A stretch of DNA of 64,000 nt from NCBI GenBank assembly GCA_030737835.1, contig CM060856.1, positions 15,355,116-15,419,115 on the forward strand, given 5' to 3'. The notes below the pieces were generated by a model. It saw only the letters and a program-made list of their open reading frames with translations, did not search any database and was not told the origin of the DNA. Source of the stretch: Acorus gramineus. Lineage: Eukaryota > Streptophyta > Magnoliopsida > Acorales > Acoraceae. This document shows, piece by piece, positions 11,844 to 23,043 of the stretch (positions are counted from its first letter, which is position 1; each line of letters opens with the position of its first letter). A program made the position numbers and the translations under genes.

Positions 11844-13250
11844 GCGGCATTAGGGCTTTTGCCTCTTCACTTCAAACACAACAGCAATGAGAGAAGTGGT
11901 TCTGCAGCGGGTGTTTGTGCAGCAACAATTGAGAGAGAAAGAGAGAGAGAAGAGGGGAGAGAAGAAGAGAAGGAGCAATTCCCTCCAATTTCTTTCACGG
12001 ATTCTGATTTACATCGAGATTGGGTTCTCCATATTGTTTGGAAGATTATTTAAGGTTTCATTGAGGTATTTTTCATTATTGTATTCCTCGAGTTTTAGGA
12101 AAACTTGAGAGAACATTTATTATCATTATATTTTGATATAATGAATTGTTGCCCCGTGGATGTAGGCTTACGTCAAATCACGTTAAATTGGATGTTTCTT
12201 TGTGGTTGTTTGTTTTTTATATTTTTCTAATTGTATCAGTGATTGGTTTTGGCTTTGTATAATATTATTGAGCGATTAATCTTATTTATTTTACACAAAT
12301 AAAATTGTTAAAAAATCCCAATAAGTGGTATCAGAACAAGGTTAGTTATGGAGAATTCCACCGGCAAGATGATTTAATTTGAATAGTTCCAATTGGTTGA
12401 TATGGAAGCCCAAGATGGAGGACATCATTTACTGTAAGGATTTGTTTGAACCAATTAAAGGAGATAAAAGCAAACCAGAAAAAATGATAGAAGAAGACAG
12501 AACCAAGTTAAATAGAAAATGTGTTGCCATTATTCGACAGTAAGTTGATGCCAACGTATTCCATCACATTGCGAATGAGACGAACACACACTCTACATGG
12601 AAAACGCTTAAGTCTTTGTATGAGAAAAGGATTACAGGGAATAAAGCGTTTTTAATCAGAAAACCCGTGAACTTAAAAATCAAATGTGACAGTGTTGCAT
12701 AGTACCTGAATGAATTTCAGAGCTTAATGAATCAGTTGACTAATATGAAGATGACTTTGGATGATGAGTCACAGACACTACAACTTTTGGAGCCTACCGG
12801 CCCAACAAAAAAATTTAATTCTCAAGGCCAGCAAGGCCGGCCATGTGTCTTTCTCTTTACGTTAATTGCAAAAATAAAACCTCAACCACTTCACCAATGT
12901 AGCTAGAGCGCATTCAAACCAGGGTTCCTATTCACTCGCCGATCTTCATGCATGAACTACAGTAGCCATCGATGAATCCACATCGTCCTTCGATCACCTC
13001 CTCGATCACTGACCCAAACCGAACCAGATATCTCCCATGCTTCATCACCTTCTCATCAGTGGCAGACTCAAGATTTTTTTTAGTGGGGGCCATTACTCAT
13101 AAATAAACAAAAATGATAATATCATGTACAATCTCTTTTACAGATCCAATCACAGTATGTGAACTGATCTTTGGTTAAATTAACAAGCGAATCAAATCAG
13201 TTCACTTTGGATGATGAGTTACAGGAAGTACAACTTGGTAATTCAGGAAA

Positions 13251-15890
13251 CAGTTTTTTTGTTGGGCCGGCAGGAAGACACATTGCCGGCCCTGTCGGCC
13301 CATTTTAAAAGTTACAAGCACTACTACTTCTAAAATAGGCCCCAATAGTTTTTTTACATATAAATTGTTTAAATATTACACATAATTTTATTTTAAGCTA
13401 TAAATATTACAAAATAGATATGTAACATTATAAAATCATTTAAGCTACAATCTTCTACATTATCATATGCACATAAAAAACAATAAAAACAATATTTTTT
13501 TAAATGGAATGAGAAAATTATAATAATCATAAAAATATTCTTTATAAGAGGATTTAAAATTTAAACACAATATTATTCAAACAAGAGAGATTGATTAGAA
13601 AGAAACACGCGAGAGATAAAGTCTTATTAAATTCAAATGACTATTGTTAATGCTGTTATGGTTGGAGAGATTTTGGGAGGGGAGAGATTTTATGCTTGAT
13701 TTTAAAGATATTAAAATAAGAAAGTGTTTTTCGATTGATTAATTCATTTTTTTTTGTTGATCACACTATTCATTTTTTTTGTTGGATCACACCGTTTATT
13801 TTTAAGGCTTTTCCTGGATGGGCAACAATTGCCTTGGTGGCCTTGTCCGAGAGTCGGCCCTGGAAAGACATACTATCCAAAGTTTGAAATGACGTGCAAT
13901 GGGGAAAAAAACAGAAATTTGAGTTGCCAATGGGCCCACATTCACAAGCATGAACAAGATAATATATATTGGATAGATTGTAATATATTGGGATATTTGA
14001 GAATTGTTTCACGTTTTAAAAGAGAATTTTTTTTTTCAATTTATATATTTACTTGCTTATAAAGTGATATCTAAAAAAGTCAAAATAAAAAGTGGTCTAC
14101 ACACGCGTATGCGCACAGCATGGACACATAAGGTGTATTTTGATATACTAGAGGAATACTCAGATGCTAGTTAGGAATACTCGTATATACGTTGGATCAC
14201 TAGTGAAAAGTTTTCAGCACAATTTGTTCATGACTTGATTCCATCGCAACTCATCGGTCTTCCACATAAGACTTGTAAGATAAGAAAATTATATAAAAAA
14301 TTATTATCATCTTTATGTGTTAAGTATGTGAGATTATAATTTTATCACTAATCGGATCAAATCCATTGGGATTTGGATTTGATATAAGCACCCCATGTCT
14401 GCATGAACAGACAAATCATGTTTGAGGCGGCCGGGAACTCAGGAAGCTCTGTGCACAAATAGAAAGGCTATTTATGGACGCGCATTGATGAGTTAGGTGA
14501 AAAGATGATAATCAGAAGGATTAAAATGTCGACTGAATTTGAATGACATCTTATTAAGTCATGCTATGATATTAAAAATGATTAACAATCTGATATATTT
14601 TTATTCATAAAAGTTTCACAATACATCTGCTTAGAAATGATCAGTGGAAAAAAATTATATACAAAGGTGTTTTGTGCACAAATATGAGGGAAAACTGAAG
14701 GAAAATAAAAATATTTGAGTTACAAGAAACTGATCGAAAAGAAATCATTATTCCTTTGACCAATTTATATGTTGTTTGAAAAATAAAAACGGTTTTTTAT
14801 GCTTGTGATTGAAAATGACAGAAAATATAATGCATTGTTTGTATGATTATAACGCAGCGAAAAACTAAAACAAATATCCAACAAGCGTTAAGATCCTTCA
14901 ACAAACAACAATTCTCAAAGAGAATAATAAAACTCATAAATATATTAAAAACCTGTCAACCCTAAATTACAAACTCCCTTTTATACTAAAAAGTTACTAA
15001 AAATAGTAAAAATGACAAATTTGTTATAACTAACTCTAGAGGATCTTAGAAGATCTTCGGATTTGATTTCAGTCAAATTCGAGTTATTATGAAGGAGATA
15101 TGCAGAACTAAAAAGTTACTAAAAATAGTAAAAAGACCATTTTGAGGGCTAAAAAATAGGAAAAATAGAAAAATAAGCGCGTGCTGTGGCATAGCAACAA
15201 CTTTTGAAGATCTCCTTGATATCTACCTCCAGTAAAAATTTCAGGCGATTCCGAGTTCGGGGCGCCATTTATTTCTACTAGCTGATTTTTTGTAAATATT
15301 TAGAAATCTTAAAATGGACTCCTTCGAGTTCATCGCTCCCGAAACACGTCGGCCACCCGTTTTGCATCAGATCAGGGATAGTAAAAAATGGAAAAAATAA
15401 TATATTGTATGTATGTTAATTTAAATATAATATAAAAATAATCTAACTTATCAAATATTTTTAAATAAATAAAGTTTTGAAAGATGATAATAGGACATGT
15501 CACATAATAAATAAAAAAATTTAAATAATTTTTTTTAATTTTATTATAAAATAAAAAACAATAACAAAAAAAATACTCAATATTACCAAACATATAATAT
15601 TGAAACATAAAAAGAAACTCACTTTCCCTCATTTTCCCTCTTATAGGGTGAGGAAAATTTTGTCACCCCTCCTAGTAAGACAAAAAAGTTAAAGTAAAGT
15701 GAGATAAAATTTTTTCCTTTTCTTTGTTTCTTTTTTTTTTTTTTTTTTTTTTTGTTAGACACAAACAACATGTTTTTATGTGGTCAATTTTTTTTTTTTT
15801 TTTACTCTCTCCCTAAAGAATGAGAGAGTTGTGTATTTTTTTAATCTATTATTTAATTTACATAAAAGACTTTATTTTATTTTATCTAAA
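13251..15890. other. Gene-free AT-rich DNA
   Basis: No supported gene. Around 13790-13860 and 13060 there are short segments typical of worn DNA-transposon ends. At 14850-15380 a moderately GC-balanced block with a repeated AAAAAGTTACTAAAAATAG string may be an old LTR piece, but I could not define its ends. Homopolymer T runs lie at 15730-15800. Confidence 0.4.
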
Positions 15891-15900
15891 ATAAAATAAA

Positions 15901-16575
15901 ACCTATTATTTAATTTACATAAAAGATTCTCTCTTTAGGTTGTGTATTTTTTTAATCTGGAAACATAGATGTTTATACCTTTTTAATATTTTATTTATTT
16001 CTAAATTAGAATAAATTAATCGTGAAATTTTTTTATGACAACTTAAATTATTGAATTGTTTTATGAATATAAAAAATATTTGTTAACACTCTAAAAATTG
16101 GTCATTTAGCTAAAGTCAGGACTGGCTGTGAATTCTAGCCATCGACTTTGACACCCTGACACAAAAGTCGAAACAGTGGTTGGACAAGGTCATTGAACCA
16201 TGTTTCTCGGAATACATGGCCTTCCATTTGTTATATAAAATCTATTATTTAATTTACATAAAAGATTCTCTCTTTGGGTTGTGTATTTTTTTAATCTGTA
16301 AACATAGATGTTTATTCCTTTTTAATATTTTTATTTATTTCTAAATTAGAATAAATTAATCGTGAAATTTTTTTATGACAACTTAAAATTATTCAATTTT
16401 TTTATGAATATAAAAAATCTTTGTTAACACTTTAAAAATTGGTCATTTAGCTAAAGTTAGGACTGGCTGTGAATTCTAGCCATCGACTTTGACCCCCCGA
16501 CACAAAAGTCGAAACAGTGGTTGGACAAAGTCATTGAACCGTGTTACTCGGAATACATGGCCTTCCATTTGTTAT
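15901..16575. repeat. Tandem duplication, about 339-bp unit
   Basis: Copy 1 (15901-16231) and copy 2 (16240-16575) both run from CTATTATTTAATTTACATA to GGCCTTCCATTTGTTA, with about 95% identity by eye. Both include the GACTGGCTGTGAATTC block. Confidence 0.85.
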
Positions 16576-16592
16576 TTTCTTTTATGACAAAT

Positions 16593-16790
16593 TTGTCACA
16601 CTAATTAATTTTCAAATGGTTAAAATGCGTTTTCTTCCTCTCAAGTTAGTAAAACCTGCACAGACACCTCCTCTAATTAAAAAATATGCACTTGTCACAC
16701 TAATTAATTTTCAAATGGTTAAAATGCGTTTTCTCCCTCTCAAGTTAGTAAAATCTGCAAAGACACCCCCTCTAATTATAAAATATGCAC
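16593..16790. repeat. Tandem duplication, 99-bp unit
   Basis: Two adjoining copies beginning TTGTCACACTAATTAATTTT and ending AAATATGCAC, directly downstream of the 339-bp pair. Small differences only. Confidence 0.85.
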
Positions 16791-17290
16791 TTGCACCCCC
16801 TTACCAAATAAATTACATAATAACATAGTGAAAACGATGACATGAGAAACATAAATGTATGAATGATATATATTAAATAGGATATATGAATGTTAATTTG
16901 AGATATAAATATATTTTTTTTATTACTTAAATGTATCAATGTAAGTATCAAATATTAATTTGAATGGTAAAATAACACTTTTATGTTGCTATTTTTCCTC
17001 ATTTAATGAGGCGTATATAGTAGGGTGTAAGTGTGCATATTTTTAAATTATAACGGGGGTGTAATGTGTAAGTGTATATTTTTAAACTATGATTAATTTG
17101 GTAATAGGTTAATGTTTTGAAGATCAGTTGTCTTAATTTTAAAGAATAAAAAATTTATTAAATTTGTTCATATTTACATTTTTCAAAATTAGAACAAAAA
17201 ATTGAGATAAATATTATTTCAATCTTATATTTATAGATTTTTGTGGTTTTCACGTAGAACAAGCTTGAAGGGGTGTACATGCATTTTACT

Positions 17291-18841
17291 TAGGCTTGTC
17301 AACGGGTCGCGGATTAACCCGAACCCGACCTGATAAAAAATGTAAAATATCCGACCCGAATAACCCGAGACCTTATATGTACCTAACTCGAAGGACCCGA
17401 TCATCCAAACAGGGCGGGTCCGGGTCTACCCTGACCTGATCCCATAGACATGTTGGACCCGATAGCAAGTAAAAACCCTTCCCTTTTATATTTAGGGTTA
17501 AAGACGTTTGAATCCCTATAAACATCTATAAACCTATATAAGTCCTCGTAAACTTGGGGTAGGACAATTACATCCCTAAAAACACAAAAAACGTCTAACA
17601 CATCTCTACTGTTAAATCATTTTTAACCTATCATGATTAAAATTAACCATAGATATGATTTTACTGTTATACCATTCACAATGCACAATATGGTAATTAA
17701 TATGAGCTTTCTAACTTGTATAATCACTTCATCAAAATGTAAAATAAAAAATCTATATAATATTTATAGTATAATAAATACAATACATAAATAAAATTAT
17801 ATTCATAATTACAATTATTTGAAATAGAAGCAAAAAAATAATAATAATGAAGTAATACACAACAATAACGTCAAAATCTGTAAAAGAAAAAAAAAGTGAA
17901 AATGAGTTTGATAAGGGGCAAGATGATCATTTAAAAAGATATATATATTTTTTCTATTTTTTTTGTTATTTATATGAGTGCTTGATTTCACATAGATGGA
18001 ATATTATAAGAATATATCGTCAAATTATATAAAAAGTTAACTCATAAACTAAATTGACTTACTATAACAGTTTAAAAGACTTGTATGACCGACTTCAAGT
18101 TTGTAAGGACTTATATAGATTTATGGATGTTTACAGGGACTCATATGTCTTTAACCCTTATATTTATCTATGACCAAACCCAAATATCAGCTACCCAAAC
18201 GCAAGTATCCACTACCCAAGTATCCAACCCAGGCCCACTATGTTAAACCCACCCAAATCCAAGCCCACTATGTCAAACACACCCAAATCCCAAAGTACCC
18301 AAAGTTTCCCAAACCCTGACATAACCTCTCCGCCTCTCTTTTGTTTACACGCCGTCAATACATGAAACCCGACGCCGTTGCCCACCGCAGGTCCACATTG
18401 GCGCAACCCCGATCTGTCGGTTTGATGTGTTTTATTTGTTCGACCTGTTGATTCTGAGCGTGGTTTGTTTGATTTGTTTGTCCATCGCTTCGTAGATTCG
18501 AAATGTCTCTTGATTTTTTATAATTTTTTTTATTGAAAGATCTTGATTAGTTTATCATGAGAGTTTTCCTCGTTGTAAATGATCATTATTTAATCGTCGT
18601 TAATTATAATTTATGGCACGGTGACACCCACAATGAAGAACGCTCGTTTTAAATTTTCAATGTCTGAACAATCTTAGATATTCAGTGTATTTGATTCTTT
18701 AGGTAGCGTTTTCAATTTTTAATACCCAAAATTGCTTGGGTTCGTCAGTTCTCATCTAGGACCCGGGTTTGGCGGACCCAAGTTCAGGTTGAGTCCATGT
18801 CCACCCCAATTCAGCCCGGATCTGACCTATTGATAAGTCTA
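17291..18841. mobile_element. hAT-like element with a nested MITE
   Basis: Ends TAGGCTTGTCAACGGGTC and (reverse complement) TAGACTTATCAATAGGTC form an imperfect inverted repeat flanked by ATTTTACT / ATTTTACC (7 of 8), the 8-bp signature of hAT. The ends are packed with AACCCGACC-type repeats. The 1551 bp includes a later MULE-type insertion at 17495-18157. No transposase is present. Confidence 0.75.
17495..18157. mobile_element. MULE-type MITE nested in the hAT-like element
   Basis: A 663-bp element with about 65-bp inverted repeats starting GGGTTAAAGAC, flanked by a perfect 9-bp duplication TTATATTTA (17486-17494, 18158-18166). A 9-bp duplication with long TIRs is the Mutator-superfamily hallmark. 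It is younger than its host element. Confidence 0.88.
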
Positions 18842-19259
18842 ATTTTACCCTTTTCAAATGGTTTTCAGCGACCATGATATATTCGTATGATCTGTTGCGT
18901 CCATATATATAAATAAATATTATAGGGTTTTATGAATGAATGCACTAAGGACATTTGTTAACTCACATTTATTGTTATCTTTTTAAATAACCCAATAAAT
19001 TTAATTATGATATGAATCAATAAATTAAAAGGAGCATTTATTTCCACCCTTATAGTTATTTACCCCACCCCTTTGAAAATAGAAAATTTTATATTTTGAA
19101 AAGAGAGGAACCCACTCCTTGCTGCAGGCACTGACCTCCGCGCCTCCATCTCCTCCCACTCCGTGACCCACCACCACTACCACCGCTTCTCTCGCACCGT
19201 CCAGTGCGGCCTGCACGAGCTCCTCCCCCCTCCCACAACCTCTCCGGACCTATACGTCT

Positions 19260-20110
19260 CCCCCTAGAACTTTATGAACCATGAGAACGAGTGCCCGTCC
19301 GCCACCATGTGGTGCAGCGACACCCCCACTGAGAATCCGCCCTTGAAACCTGTCACCTTCACCACCAACTCCGCTCGGGGAGCCGCCAGTAAGCCTCCCA
19401 CCTATGCTGCGCGTGGTCCTCGTCCGACTCAGGCACGATGAAGTCAACCCCTCCACCACCGTCGGCGCAGTCGATGATGAGGTCGCACGAGTCGGGGGAG
19501 AGGGTGAGGATGCCGGAGAGGATCTTATGCTTGATTGTTGTAATTTCTATTAACACAACAACATCAACACTCCAGTTTTTTTTTACTTCTGTTTTGGAGA
19601 CTACTAGTTTTGTTTGTTTGTTGTGGATGTTTTTTTAGGAACAAGTACTAAAATTGTGGTTACTTTTAAAGATTGTTTTAGATGCTTGTAAACTCTTCAA
19701 GATGGTTTGGTACCACTGAATTTTTCAGATTGTTAATTTTTTGGGAACTCTGTTCTTGTGAGTTTTGTGCTCTATTTTTTTGGGACCTCTGGTATTGTTT
19801 GAAGATCAAACATAGTCTGGTTATATTAGAGATCATATGTATGTAGTTTGAGTTTTTTAGTTTTCTCATAATACTTCTATTACATGGTTCTTGGAGGTTT
19901 TTTTGATAGGTAAGAGGTGGTCCGGGTGGAAGGTGTGGAGGGAGAGGGAGGACTTGAGTGAGCGGACGATGGAGGAGAAAGGGGCGTGGGTTCGATAGAA
20001 GAGTAAGTGTTGGATGGGATGGATTTGAACTCAAAAGACGTCGAGGAAGGAGAGGTCGATGAATGGTGGTGGTGGTGGTTGGTGGTTGAGGGTGGCGGGA
20101 GGATGGTTGG
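19260..20110 (-). pseudogene. Captured BAHD acyltransferase fragments (N-terminal half, includes HxxxD)
   Basis: BAHD enzymes move acyl groups from CoA thioesters to alcohols or amines. On the minus strand, about 20110-19930 reads LSFLDVF.VQIHPIQHLLFYRTHAPF, matching the family's N-terminal FFDxxWL...P..RLFFYR region. After a gap of AT-rich, intron-like sequence, 19545-19420 reads GILTLSPDSCDLIIDCADGG and VDFIVPESDED. At 19317-19291 comes VGVSLHHMVADGHSFSWF with the catalytic HxxxD motif. The pieces sit in different frames, a stop follows the HxxxD block, the C-terminal DFGWG half is missing, and the spacing is about 35 codons short. It is therefore a gene fragment, not a working gene. The acceptor and acyl donor cannot be told. 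Confidence 0.7.
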
Positions 20111-20129
20111 GGGGGGGGGGGGGGGGGGG
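20109..20129 (+). repeat. Run of 21 G
   Basis: An uninterrupted G tract inside the Pack-MULE. Real G-rich tract or sequencing length error cannot be separated from the sequence alone. Confidence 0.9.
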
Positions 20130-20472
20130 AAGATGGAGGCGCGGGATGAGTTGCTGGTCTGGGGTGGATTCCTTTGTTTTCAAAAAATAAAATTTCAACT
20201 TTTTAATGGGGTGGGGGTGAAGACCTACTGGGGTGGAAAAAACTGCCCCCTAAATTAAAATATTTTTTAAATCTTAATAAATTCACAAACCTTTTTTCTT
20301 CTTCCCTCCCATACCCAATTTATTCATTTATCACTGTAGTGTCACGAGATCAACTAGAAGAAGGTGCCAAGAATCTTGGAAGGGGATTGCATTCAAATGG
20401 AGTTCAAAACATATATGGGACCACACCACATGCGAATCCTTTAGTAAGGGAATGGGCGGCATCTCCCTAGCC

Positions 20473-20479
20473 TATAAAA
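20473..20479 (+). promoter_or_regulatory. TATA box of wall-protein gene copy A
   Basis: TATAAAA, 110 bp before the ATG, followed by CACTGCGATGGTGCTCAA, which recurs in the same place in copies B and C (GACTGCAATGGTGCTCAA, GACTGCGACGGTGCTCAA). This is a conserved core promoter and transcription start region. Confidence 0.8.
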
Positions 20480-20582
20480 AGCACTGCGATGGTGCTCAAC
20501 ACAACAGCAGAGCAGGAGATAAGCTAGTTCATTAATCCTCTCACCAATTATATCTTTCTTTCTTTGCTTTTCTCATTCATCA

Positions 20583-21311
20583 ATGCAAGCTCCGAGGACT
20601 AGGGCCTTAATGGCCTTCTTCTCAGCTCTGCTAGCGCTCAGTAGTCTCGCCGCTGCCGCGAGTGACCGAGCTGCTGTGACTGTGGCTGGCGTGGGAAAAT
20701 GTACAGACTGTGCTAAGAAGGATGTCATGGGTGGCAATGCATTCAGAGGTACATAAAATATATTCATATATAAAATCTCAAGTCATGTAAAGCGCGCGTA
20801 TAGTAGCTGTCAGTCTCATGCATCCCCCCACATATGCATATACATAACTTGGACTTCTTTTTGTTTCCATGTACGAATTGAAGGACTCCGCGTCGCCGTG
20901 ATCTGCAAGAACACCAAGGGGAAATACAAGACCAGCGCGGTGGCCGCGCTAACCAATAACGGGGAATTTTCCGTGGAACTCCCAAGCGAACTCCTCGGCA
21001 ACGACAACGGAGGAGGACTTAAGGAGGAGTGCTTCGCCGAGCTCCGCAGCGCCTCCAGAAAGCCGTGCCCTTCATCGAACGGTGTCGAGTCATCCAAGAT
21101 AGTCCGCAAGTACTCCGAAGGTAAGCAGCCACAGCATGTACTGTTCGGCACCGCAGGGCAGTTGGTTTTCTCTAAGGACACGTGCGCCTCGGCAATTGGG
21201 TTTAGTGGCATATCACGTGTACTCCCTGATATCGGCGGACATTTACCACTTATCGGCGCACATTTACCACTTATCAGCTCACATTTACCAGGGCCTCCGC
21301 CGCTGGCGTAG
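20583..21311 (+). CDS. Pollen Ole e 1 / proline-rich wall-protein family, copy A, tail reduced
   Basis: Secreted cell-wall protein of the Pollen_Ole_e_1 family (Arabidopsis PRP1/PRP3-like). Exons 20583-20748 and 20884-21311 give 197 aa; the phase-1 intron after FR(G) is in the same place as in the two paralogues downstream. A signal peptide ends near AAAA-S (residues 23-27). Six cysteines of the domain are at about 40, 43, 63, 105, 117 and 156. After the last Cys, where the paralogues have a Pro/Lys/Tyr-rich tail, this copy has only a 41-residue tail with 2.4 copies of the seven-residue unit HLPLI(G/S)(A/S) encoded by 21-bp repeats (21240-21290), then PGPPPLA. So it is probably a soluble or lightly wall-bound variant. 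Role in root hairs, pollen or pistil cannot be set from sequence. Confidence 0.85.
21240..21290 (+). repeat. 21-bp coding repeat in the tail of copy A
   Basis: CATTTACCACTTATCGGCGCA, its close copy, and a partial third unit. They encode HLPLIGA, HLPLISS and HLP. The unit length equals that of the 21-bp PTPEYKP repeat in copy B though the sequence is unrelated. Confidence 0.85.
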
Positions 21312-21450
21312 AAGGCCACCATGCACTCAGCCCATTTAAAATACCAACCCATGTTCAACAGTCCTAGCTAGCTAGTTCCTTTCCCTACTTTAGTTGGAAT
21401 AGTTTGACATGATCAGTCTCTACTTGATCGATGTCCTTGTACTTTTCCTT

Positions 21451-21488
21451 TGTGTTTGATGCTGTAATAAGTGTACGTGGTTGGTTTG
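21451..21488 (+). other. Conserved 3' UTR block, copy A
   Basis: TGTGTTTGATGCTGTAATAAG followed by GTGGTTGGTTTG is shared with 34848-34883 and 39892-39927, although most of the surrounding non-coding DNA of copy A has diverged from B and C. It includes an AATAA-type poly(A) signal. Confidence 0.7.
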
Positions 21489-21829
21489 TTTTGGTTATGC
21501 ATGTACTAGCATGGGTTGAGGTTTTTATATAATATGTAATTCTATTCGTCCGTGCGTGTTCTTTTTTTTTTTTTTTTTATCTTCTTCTTCTTTTCTCCCG
21601 AAAAAAATATATTGGTGTGTTATTCGAAGCGTTTGACATTATATCGTAGCATGATTTTGAGGTGTCAATGGAAATGAAGATCGAGCAAACAACCCAGGAG
21701 AAAATGATGATCGATGTTATGGGTTAGAATAGAAAGATATCTTTCTTGAGGAACAGTACGTGTTCAAACTAACAATATATAATAAATACAAAAGAAGGTG
21801 CATTAGCAAAAATTCAATTCTCAAAATTT

Positions 21830-22110
21830 ATAGGGTTTTGTACTTTTAAGTCTCCATAAACCATAGGATTTAGTGATCGATCCATCAATTCTTCGTATTT
21901 TGATTTTAGTCCTCAGATTTAAAGGATATGTTCCTTTTTAGTTCCTAGGAGAGACTTATCCCTAAATTATTTAGTTTTCTTTTTAGCCTCTAAAAGGAAT
22001 TAAAAATGAACATATCTTTTAAATCTGAAAATTAAAACCAAAATACGAAAAAGTGAAGGATCGATCACTAAATCATATAGTTTATGGGGACTTAAAAATA
22101 AAATAAAAAA
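21830..22110. mobile_element. Foldback MITE with about 130-bp arms
   Basis: The two halves are imperfect reverse complements: for example CTCCATAAACCATAGGATTT and GATCGATCCATCAATTCTTC on the left match the complement of GGATCGATCACTAAATCATA and the following bases on the right. There is almost no loop. RNA from it would form a long hairpin. The target duplication is unclear. Confidence 0.75.
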
Positions 22111-23038
22111 CCTAAATTGTTACGTGGTATAACATATAATACTAATTGGATGCTCTTGTTCTAATATTCTATACCCATAATATTATTAGAAATAAAGTTT
22201 GACTGATTTGTTATAAAAAAATAAAATCTCAGCATAATGATTGACTTAGCGAATTATTAAACTCCATGTAATTCTCGTATGCGGATGAAAGCCCATATAA
22301 CCAAGCCCACGCATGCTATTTTCCCCAGCGGTCGGGATGAAGTGATTGACACTGATGGATGAAATGATGAAGCGCTCACTCTTATTAATCACTCTTATAT
22401 TTAAGGGTGGGTTCAAATTTTATAAGCTCAAACGCTCAATTACTCCGCTTGAAATGACTTATTTATTTATTTATTTAAGAACATAAGACTCTGTCACTCT
22501 GTGTCCAAAACATGTTAGATTGGGGTCCCATGATCAGGGCTGAAGCCTGAAGCAGCCCGACCACCACCCAGTTCACGAGGCGGTTTTTATTTTTTTATTA
22601 TTATTTCAAGATTTGCAGCCTGCATACAGTGAATTGAAGCTCGATCCATGTCTCCTTTGAAGGGGAGGGTACTTGAAATTCATCTGCACTAAGCACTCGT
22701 ATGTCTCAGTATTGATAGATATATGGTTGTAGTGCATTATTTGGCTGAAGCTCCAAATCGCACCGTCGTTCATGTACAAAGGGTGATAAAAACAACAGCT
22801 CATACACTTTGTGGTTAATTTGGAATACCTTTTTCAGGTGTTCAAAATTAGGGATTATCTAGTTGAGATCTCAATTTCAACTTTTAAATCAATATATTTA
22901 AAAAAAAATAAAAATCATCATTAAATCATGTGATATTTTAAAATGCATGGATGACATTTTTTTTTGTGTTTTTGGTTTCTTGCATGTTGGTCACTGTAAT
23001 CTTGCTTCGCAGCATGGGTATATCAATAGTGCGGTAAT
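22111..23038. other. Gene-free AT-rich DNA
   Basis: No gene or clear element seen. Open frames here are short and look like chance. Confidence 0.5.
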
Positions 23039-23043
23039 CATAT

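Larger units (their letters stand above)
10930..13250 (+). mobile_element. Fossil Ty1/copia LTR retrotransposon fragment, broken, with nested insertions
   Basis: A TGGTATCAGAAC-type primer-binding site (initiator Met tRNA) lies at about 12326, just after an LTR-like end. Behind it, to about 12785, is a decayed copia gag region. The LTR may begin near 10930 (TGTTGGGTTTGTGG) and seems to be interrupted by a hAT-like element and an AT-rich repeat. A short second copy of one gag stretch recurs near 13205. No protease, integrase or reverse transcriptase part is present. It is an old, clearly broken remnant with several breaks. Confidence 0.6.
19031..20250. mobile_element. Pack-MULE-like element carrying BAHD acyltransferase gene fragments
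   Basis: A 1220-bp element with roughly 90-bp inverted ends (GGAGCATTTATTTCCACCC / GGGGGCAGTTTTTTCCACCC) and the duplicated flank TAAATTAAAA on both sides (19021-19030, 20251-20260). The interior is far more GC-rich than its surroundings and holds broken coding fragments of a BAHD acyltransferase on the minus strand. It ends about 220 bp upstream of the TATA box of the neighbouring wall-protein gene at 20583. A related element lies at 62467. Confidence 0.8.

Noticed and set aside
20898-21311. Frame opening inside exon 2 of copy A as a separate gene
   Set aside because: It is the second exon of the spliced wall-protein gene; the true start is the ATG at 20583 with a signal peptide.
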